DNA from: UBA6019 sp035535055
Lineage (GTDB): Bacteria; Chloroflexota; Dormibacteria; Dormibacterales; Dormibacteraceae
Length of the DNA stretch: 8,424 nucleotides
Direction: 5' to 3'
Assembly: GCA_035535055.1 (NCBI GenBank)
Contig: DATLQT010000068.1
Location: forward strand, 1-8,424
The notes under the pieces: model-generated
The model's input: the letters and a program-made list of their open reading frames with translations, nothing else
Databases searched by the model: none
What the model was told of the DNA's origin: nothing
Position numbers and translations under genes: made by a program
Shown here: positions 5,812 to 8,424 of the stretch, piece by piece
How the letters are laid out: every line of letters starts with the position of its first letter
Position numbering within the stretch: position 1 is the first letter of the stretch

Positions 5812-6740
5812 GCCTCGACCCTGAGGCGCGAACCTACCTCGAGGCGACCGCTGCGCTCGGTCTACCCAGCCTCCGCGAGCAGGGAGCGAAAGCGGCCCGG
5901 CTCAACCTGGCGCTGCGAGCGGCCGTACTTGCGGGTCCGGTCGAGGACGTCGCCAGGGTCGAGGACGTGCATGTTCCCGGCCCAGCCGGTCCGATCCCGG
6001 TCCGCCTTCACGCGTCTGAGGCCACCTCCCCACTCCCCCTGGTCGTCTATTTCCACGGCGGCGGCTGGGTGACCGGCGACCTCGACACCCATGACCCGGT
6101 CGGGCGGGCGCTCGCCAACCGGTCCGGCTGCCTGGTGGCGTCCGTGGACTTCCGGAGTGCGCCCGAGCACCCCTTCCCGGCGCCGCTCGATGACTGCTGG
6201 GCGGTGGTTGAATGGCTCGCCGCCCTTGGCGCCGAGGTCGGCGGCGACCCGAGCCGGATCGCGGTCTTCGGTGACAGCGCCGGCGGCAACCTCGCCGCGG
6301 CGGTGTCGCTGCGAGCACGCGATCGCGGCGGTCCGAGCCTGGCGGCACAGGTCCTCGTCTTCCCGGTGCTCGACCACGACCTCAATCGCCCGTCCTACCG
6401 GGCCAATGGTACTGGCTTCGGCCTCACCCGTGACTCGATGGCCTGGTACTGGGAGCAGTACCTGCTGGGCGGCGCCGACCCCAACTCCCCCGAGCTATCC
6501 CCGCTGCGAGCATCCGACCTCTCCGGCCTCCCGCCGGCGCTGGTCATCACGGCCGAGTTCGATCCGCTGGTCGATGAGGGGGTCGAGTACGCGCGGCGGC
6601 TGGCGGAGGCGGGAGTGCCGGTCGAGCACCTCAATGAGGCGGGGATGATCCACGGCTACCTGCGAATGGGTGGCGTGATGAGCCGGGCAGGCAAGACGCT
6701 GGACGACTGCGCCCGCTTCCTCGGGGGTCGGCTGGGCTAG
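5808..6740 (+). CDS. Alpha/beta hydrolase, HSL-type esterase/lipase
   Basis: A 310-residue carboxylesterase-type enzyme of the hormone-sensitive-lipase (GDXG) family, probably cytoplasmic because no signal peptide is visible. The oxyanion-hole motif HGGGW is at 83-87. Nucleophile S157 lies in GDSAGG (155-160). Acid D252 lies in EFDPLVDEG, and H282 lies in MIHGY. FRSAPEHPFPAPLDD (115-129) is the usual family block between the oxyanion hole and the nucleophile. All triad residues are present and the length is normal. The frame is open further upstream (to 5691), but the ATG at 5808 begins a standard N-terminal cap (MSLDPEARTYLEA) and overlaps the regulator's stop as ATGA. No Shine-Dalgarno sequence precedes it, so it probably depends on coupling. 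Its substrate is unknown. Sharing a transcript with the regulator suggests hydrolysis of the compound sensed or exported by this locus (inference). Confidence 0.94.
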   Translation: MSLDPEARTYLEATAALGLPSLREQGAKAARLNLALRAAVLAGPVEDVARVEDVHVPGPAGPIPVRLHASEATSPLPLVVYFHGGGWVTGDLDTHDPVGRALANRSGCLVASVDFRSAPEHPFPAPLDDCWAVVEWLAALGAEVGGDPSRIAVFGDSAGGNLAAAVSLRARDRGGPSLAAQVLVFPVLDHDLNRPSYRANGTGFGLTRDSMAWYWEQYLLGGADPNSPELSPLRASDLSGLPPALVITAEFDPLVDEGVEYARRLAEAGVPVEHLNEAGMIHGYLRMGGVMSRAGKTLDDCARFLGGRLG

Positions 6741-6949
6741 AAGTCGGGCTTGTTCTTCGGGCGAGTGAAGTTAGCGGCCACGAGCGACAGGATGGTCAGG
6801 CCGCCGAAGAGGTAGCCGTGGCTATGGTGCACGCCGTGCCCGGTACTGGTGAGGAACTGGATGTCGCCGACCCAGTAGAGGTAGGCGAGGATGGCGAAGA
6901 TCACAGCCAGGACGATGAGGCCGATGGTGACGGGCCAGCTGTTGGTCAT
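6737..6949 (-). CDS. Small two-helix membrane protein with His-rich loop
   Basis: A 70-residue protein of unknown family. Helix 1 spans about 7-27 (IGLIVLAVIFAILAYLYWV) and helix 2 about 46-61 (LFGGLTILSLVAANF), with a basic tail (RPKNKPDF). The short connecting loop, STGHGVHHSHG, carries four histidines (38, 41, 42, 44) that could bind a metal or simply face the membrane surface. I chose the ATG at 6949 because AGGTGG lies immediately upstream. A GTG at 6955, abutting the uppP stop, would add two residues. As the last gene of the amidase-uppP operon it probably works in or near the membrane with the cell-wall lipid carrier machinery (inference). Its TAG shares the palindrome CTAG with the hydrolase stop on the other strand. 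Confidence 0.78.
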   Translation of the reverse strand: MTNSWPVTIGLIVLAVIFAILAYLYWVGDIQFLTSTGHGVHHSHGYLFGGLTILSLVAANFTRPKNKPDF

Positions 6950-6955
6950 CACCAC

Positions 6956-7819
6956 CTACCGTAGCAAAGCGAAGCAGATGACTCCCACCGCCACGCAGTA
7001 CCAGGCGTAGGGATCGAGCCTGCCGGAGCGGAAGTACCGGATCAGGAAACGGGCCGACCCGTAGGCCGCCAGCCCCGCCAGCAGGGCGGAGATGACGTAG
7101 GTCGTGAGCGGTATCCCAGGTGTGAACAACCGTGGGACCTCGAGCAGCCCTGCGGCGGCGATGATCGGCGTCGCCAGGAGAAAGGAGAAGCGCGCCGCCT
7201 CCTGGTGGCGGAGACTGGCCAGGAGCCCGCCTGCCATCGTCGCGCCGGAGCGGGAGATGCCGGGGAAGAGAGCACTGATCTGGCACACGCCGACCAGGGC
7301 CGCTGTGCGAAAGCTGAGGCCGCCGATCTCGCCGAAGGCCTCCTCCTGGACGACGCGCTCGCGACCTTCAACGGCGGCCCGCCGTTCGGCGCGGCGGCGC
7401 ATGAGCTCGGCGCCCATCAGGATCACACCGTTGAGGACCAGGAAGGCGGCCGCGGCGCGCGGGTTCGCGAAGAGCGCCTGGAAGTCCTTCTGGAAGAAGA
7501 CGCCGACCACCCCGGTGGGCACGGTGCCGACCACCAGCAGCATCGCCAGCCGCTCCTCGGGCGCCACCACCCGACCGCGGATGGCGGCGCGCACAAAGCC
7601 CCGGATGATGGCCACCCAATCTCGCCAGTAGAGGATGAAGAGCGCCCCTGCGGTGCCGATGTGCAGGAGTACAAGGAAGGGCAGGAAGCTCGGATCGGAC
7701 TGCTTGTAGCTCCAGTGGAGCAGGCTCGGAATGATCACAGCGTGGCCGAGCGAGGAGACCGGGAACAGCTCTGTGGCTCCCTGGAGGATACCGATGAACA
7801 CCGCCTGCCAGAAGGTCAT
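6956..7819 (-). CDS. uppP: Undecaprenyl-diphosphate phosphatase UppP (BacA)
   Basis: An integral-membrane enzyme of 287 residues that recycles undecaprenyl diphosphate to undecaprenyl phosphate, the lipid carrier of peptidoglycan and other wall polymers. Loss or overproduction changes bacitracin sensitivity in known bacteria. QGATELFPVSSLGH (13-26) is the (E/Q)xxxE catalytic motif with E17 and H26. PGISRSGAT (186-194) is the second signature, with the essential arginine at R190. There are about eight helices, with a charged insert (141-165, RRRAERRAAVEGRERVV) between the two halves. The frame is open upstream, but the ATG at 7819 starts at the expected MTFWQAVFIGILQG and overlaps the amidase stop as ATGA, without a clear ribosome binding site. 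The downstream small gene begins directly after its TAG. Confidence 0.96.
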   Translation of the reverse strand: MTFWQAVFIGILQGATELFPVSSLGHAVIIPSLLHWSYKQSDPSFLPFLVLLHIGTAGALFILYWRDWVAIIRGFVRAAIRGRVVAPEERLAMLLVVGTVPTGVVGVFFQKDFQALFANPRAAAAFLVLNGVILMGAELMRRRAERRAAVEGRERVVQEEAFGEIGGLSFRTAALVGVCQISALFPGISRSGATMAGGLLASLRHQEAARFSFLLATPIIAAAGLLEVPRLFTPGIPLTTYVISALLAGLAAYGSARFLIRYFRSGRLDPYAWYCVAVGVICFALLR

Positions 7820-8424
7820 CGCGGGCTCGGGCTGGGACTGGGCGAGGGCGGCGGCGCGAAGTAGGCGAGCAGGCCCTGTTCGAGCCCGGCGGCGATGGTA
7901 TTCTGGCCCGACTGGCTGCCGGCGACGGCGGCTTCCGCGGGCGCGGTCAGGAAGAGCGGCTCGACCAAAGCTCCCGGCATCGTGGTCGGATGATTGTTCC
8001 ACCCCGACTGGGCCGGGCCGATCTCCATCAGCCTGCCGTAGGCGTCAGCGGCCGCCGTGAGGCCACTGGCCCCGGTGTCGGCGTCGGAGAGGACGCCACG
8101 GTCGTAGACCTGCCAGCCCGAGGCGGTGAAGCTCGACTGGAGCGAGCTGTCGAGGTCGTTGGCCAGCCGCAGGCTGGCGGAAGAGAACCCGCGGACGTCG
8201 TCGTAAAACGTCTCCGATCCGCTGGCGCTGGGATCGCTGAAGGCGTTGAAATGGATAGCGACCAGGGCCTGCGCGCCGGAGCTGTTGGCGCAGTCGATCC
8301 TGGCGACGGTGTCGATGTGGGCCCCGGTGTCGGTGATCGCCCCGTTGACCACCTGGTCGTCGGCGAGCTTGGCAACCGAGGTGTCGGTGACCCGGCTCAT
8401 GACGACGTGGAAGCCGTCGGCGCG
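7816..8424 (-). CDS. N-acetylmuramoyl-L-alanine amidase (Amidase_3), N-terminus beyond the window
   Basis: Partial gene. 202 residues are visible and the frame stays open through the right edge, so the true start lies beyond 8424. The visible part begins RADGFHVVMSRVTDT, matching the G(Y/F)xVxLTRxxD strand of zinc-dependent Amidase_3 enzymes that cleave the bond between muramic acid and the stem peptide. It continues with ALVAIHFNAFSDPSASGSETFY (zinc-ligand H58 in visible numbering) and ends the domain with PGALVEPLFLTAPAEA, where E155 matches the conserved catalytic glutamate. The N-terminal HxGH-type zinc ligand is off the edge. The C-terminus is a short Pro-Ser repeat (PPPSPSPSPSPR). An internal ATG at 8400 is not a credible start because it falls inside the conserved strand. 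It overlaps uppP by 4 nt, linking wall hydrolysis with lipid-carrier recycling. Confidence 0.9.
   Translation of the reverse strand, partial: RADGFHVVMSRVTDTSVAKLADDQVVNGAITDTGAHIDTVARIDCANSSGAQALVAIHFNAFSDPSASGSETFYDDVRGFSSASLRLANDLDSSLQSSFTASGWQVYDRGVLSDADTGASGLTAAADAYGRLMEIGPAQSGWNNHPTTMPGALVEPLFLTAPAEAAVAGSQSGQNTIAAGLEQGLLAYFAPPPSPSPSPSPR

Noticed and set aside
7820..8002. 61-residue extension of UppP
   Set aside because: It overlaps the conserved end of the amidase and has Arg-rich, non-family sequence before the standard UppP N-terminus.

Overview
The window is visibly GC-rich, gene-dense bacterial chromosome. It looks like a soil-type, high-GC member of the Terrabacteria (Actinomycetota, Chloroflexota or Candidatus Dormibacterota). 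That placement is inference, based on the CGNR/ABATE regulator, the short animal-like transketolase, the frequent 4-nt gene overlaps and the GC-saturated codon use, which produces long false antisense ORFs. There is no sign of a phage, transposon, CRISPR array or rRNA. The window appears to be ordinary chromosome with one neat regulatory module.

Layout from left to right: bases 1-96 hold nothing I can support. A tRNA-Thr(UGU) gene lies on the minus strand (97-171). Next comes a minus-strand pair: an ECF sigma factor (1386-1901) and, overlapping its stop, a single-pass membrane protein with a large repeat-rich extracytoplasmic domain (220-1389), probably the sigma factor's partner or sensor. 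A clear hairpin-plus-U terminator (1992-2030) closes the transketolase gene (2032-3876, minus). Upstream of that, on the same strand, are a 10-TM EamA/DMT transporter (3945-4883) and a 75-residue basic small protein (4880-5107).

The 140-bp gap at 5108-5247 is a divergent control region. It has a consensus TTGACA box and a TGTAAT box reading left, with an 11-bp inverted repeat inside their spacer and TTAC/GTAA motifs repeated across the promoter. Reading right are the CGNR zinc-finger regulator (5248-5811) and a translationally coupled HSL-type alpha/beta hydrolase (5808-6740). Regulator, esterase, exporter and small protein together look like a small-molecule detoxification or export module under local control.

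The right end is a minus-strand envelope operon: an N-acetylmuramoyl-L-alanine amidase whose N-terminus lies off the right edge (7816 to beyond 8424), undecaprenyl-diphosphate phosphatase UppP (6956-7819) and a 70-residue two-helix membrane protein with a histidine-rich loop (6737-6949). The last gene ends convergently with the hydrolase on a shared CTAG. Four of the gene junctions are 4-nt ATGA/GTGA overlaps, and the second gene usually lacks a good ribosome binding site, so stop-restart translation seems common here.
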